A stretch of DNA of 6,636 bases from Desulfobacteraceae bacterium (GTDB taxonomy: Bacteria; Desulfobacterota; Desulfobacteria; Desulfobacterales; Desulfobacteraceae), in contig JAGLLQ010000018.1 in NCBI GenBank assembly GCA_023140455.1, forward strand, positions 1-6,636, given 5' to 3'. The position numbers were made by a program, and so were the translations under genes. Below the pieces are notes generated by a model, which did no database searches, was not told the DNA's origin, and saw only the letters and a program-made list of their open reading frames with translations. Shown in pieces: positions 5,757 to 6,636 of the stretch (the stretch's first letter is position 1; each line of letters opens with the position of its first letter).

Positions 5757-6284
5757 TCACAGACCTCCGTCTCTGCAACCACCCATTCCTCGTCCTCCGC
5801 CACCTCTGCCACCTCCACGGCCAGAGCCGCCCCTGCATCGTCCTCCGCCACCCATGCCGCGGCCACTGCCCATACCCGAACCTGCATTTTGAGGTTGAAC
5901 ATTTCCAACTGCTGAATCACCATTGACTCCGGCTTTTTCAGCGACCGTTGCTTCAGTTACCGGCTTTAAACCGCCTTGCTTAAATTTTTCAACTGCTTCT
6001 TTAACACTGCCTGAAAACCCGGTAAAGACATCAACTTTAGCTGTAGAAAAAACCTGCATTGCTTTAGGTCCGCAATTGCCGGTCAATACAGACTGAACTC
6101 CTTTTGAAGCCACAAAACTCGCAGATTGTATACCTGCACCGCCGCTCAAAGCAATATTCTCGTTATTGAAAGATTCAAAACTCATATCTTTGGTATCGAT
6201 AATTATAAAAAAACTACATCTTCCAAAACGAGGATCAATCTGAGAATTTATATCTTCTCCTGTTGAGCTTACAACTACTTTCAT
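5757..6284 (-). CDS. NifB/NifX-family metal-cluster-binding protein with Gly/Arg-rich tail
   Basis: Residues 1-110 of this 175-residue protein form a dinitrogenase iron-molybdenum cofactor-type domain, related to NifX, NafY and the orange-protein family, which bind Mo- or Fe-containing clusters. Typical segments are MKVVVSSTGEDINSQIDPRF (1-20) followed by GRCSFF, GGAGIQSASFVASKGV (48-63), VLTGNCGPKA (66-75) and EAVEKFKQGG. C23 and C71 are the core cysteines. After a short linker (111-134) comes a low-complexity tail, residues 135-175, with 24 Gly, 7 Arg, 3 Met and 2 Cys (C150, C170). Glycine-rich tails are known on related proteins, but the arginine content is marked here. No nif structural genes are seen, so the role need not be nitrogen fixation. 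A strong ribosome site lies just upstream. Confidence 0.88.
   Translation of the reverse strand: MKVVVSSTGEDINSQIDPRFGRCSFFIIIDTKDMSFESFNNENIALSGGAGIQSASFVASKGVQSVLTGNCGPKAMQVFSTAKVDVFTGFSGSVKEAVEKFKQGGLKPVTEATVAEKAGVNGDSAVGNVQPQNAGSGMGSGRGMGGGGRCRGGSGRGGGRGGGGRGMGGCRDGGL
5790..5852 (-). repeat. In-frame 15-bp direct repeat in the Gly/Arg tail
   Basis: Fifteen identical bases (tcgtcctccgccacc on the plus strand) occur at 5790-5804 and 5838-5852, exactly 48 bases apart. On the coding strand both read GGGGR, residues 161-165 and 145-149. The surrounding residues also resemble each other with a 16-residue period, suggesting that the tail grew by internal duplication. Confidence 0.7.
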
Positions 6285-6290
6285 TTAGGT

Positions 6291-6298
6291 TCCCCTCT
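6291..6298 (-). promoter_or_regulatory. Ribosome binding site of the NifX-like gene
   Basis: AGAGGGGA on the minus strand lies six bases before the ATG at 6284 and supports that start. The 52-bp gap to the upstream hydrolase gene shows no clear hairpin or promoter, so readthrough from upstream is likely. Confidence 0.65.
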
Positions 6299-6336
6299 TA
6301 TCATCTTAATTTTTACTGCTTTGTTCTACTACGGCT

Positions 6337-6636
6337 CTATTCAATTGTATCTATTGATGCAAATTCCGGTTCATGTAATGGCAGCAAAATATCTGCCATC
6401 TCCCTTACCTTCATCATTATGTCATACGATTCATAAACATTTACATGGGTGCCGGGAGGTATTACTTCCATCTCCATTGCTTTGATCTCAATCGGAGGAT
6501 TAAAATTTTCATCAATAACACAGAATCCTGTAATAACAGCTTTCCCTGACTTTGTATCAATTATTATTGACATACCGCCATCTGTATGAACAGGAGTGTG
6601 CAGACATCTTATGCCCGATACTATTTCTGCATCTCC
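6337..6636 (-). CDS. Metallo-beta-lactamase-fold hydrolase, C-terminal part
   Basis: The frame is open to the window edge, so the protein begins outside; 99 residues are visible. It reads GDAEIVSGIRCLHTPVHTDG, then GMSIIIDTKSGKAVITGF, which corresponds to the C-terminal half of metallo-beta-lactamase-fold enzymes (usual form HTPGHTxGxxSV, then VLTGD). The later part, with YESYDIMMKVREMADILLPL followed by HEPEF, resembles the lactonase-like branch annotated as N-acyl homoserine lactonase family. The actual substrate is unknown. The second histidine of HTPVHT is the expected metal ligand; the glycine after HTP is Val. The aspartate of the usual GD that bridges the two metals is Phe (GF), with an acidic DENF following. 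An ATG at 6573 lies inside this conserved region and is not the start. Confidence 0.72.
   Translation of the reverse strand, partial: GDAEIVSGIRCLHTPVHTDGGMSIIIDTKSGKAVITGFCVIDENFNPPIEIKAMEMEVIPPGTHVNVYESYDIMMKVREMADILLPLHEPEFASIDTIE

Noticed and set aside
5729..5923. Open frame of 64 codons overlapping the Gly/Arg tail
   Set aside because: Its Val/Ala/Glu-rich product is the shifted reading of the GC-rich tail, with no ribosome site or family resemblance.
6571..6573. ATG at 6573 as the start of a small 78-residue protein
   Set aside because: Upstream codons in the same frame encode the metallo-beta-lactamase HTPVHT motif, so this methionine is internal.

Overview
The window is AT-rich and densely packed. 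It looks like chromosomal DNA of an anaerobic, Gram-negative bacterium, most plausibly a sulfate-reducing member of the Desulfobacterota (inference). The clues are a Mla-type ABC lipid transporter whose auxiliary lipoprotein carries a YYNRF..PP..M motif, an anaerobic-type cobalt chelatase CbiK, a stand-alone PocR sensory domain next to metF, and a run of small cysteine-rich or metal-cofactor proteins (NifX-like, CGGC, NifU C-terminal). I see no tRNA, rRNA, insertion sequence, CRISPR array or phage gene, and no gap longer than 85 bp between genes.

There are two convergent gene blocks. The plus-strand block (1-2825) is an outer-membrane lipid-asymmetry transport operon: the 3' part of the permease mlaE, the ATPase mlaF (4-bp overlap), the MCE-domain protein mlaD (5-bp gap) and an outer-membrane-type auxiliary lipoprotein. 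The permease and ATPase would sit in the inner membrane, MlaD would project into the periplasm, and the lipoprotein would supply a periplasmic or outer-membrane partner. No mlaC or mlaB is seen here.

The minus-strand block (6636-2822) reads, in transcription order: the 3' part of a metallo-beta-lactamase-fold hydrolase; a NifX-like cofactor-binding protein with an unusual Gly/Arg-rich, cysteine-containing tail; a cysteine-rich CGGC-domain protein; a NifU C-terminal Fe-S scaffold domain; metF (methylenetetrahydrofolate reductase); a free-standing PocR ligand-binding domain; and cbiK. Spacings of 2 to 85 bp suggest one or two operons. The last three genes suggest a link between one-carbon metabolism and corrinoid supply. 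The preceding three suggest Fe-S or metal-cofactor handling.

The two blocks meet at a single TTAA that supplies the stop codon for both strands, so no intergenic terminator is possible. A strong imperfect palindrome inside the lipoprotein gene (2711-2750) is a candidate for that role. The most notable points are this junction, the PocR-cbiK-metF grouping, the internally repeated Gly/Arg tail, and the replacement of the usual HLTC segment in MetF.
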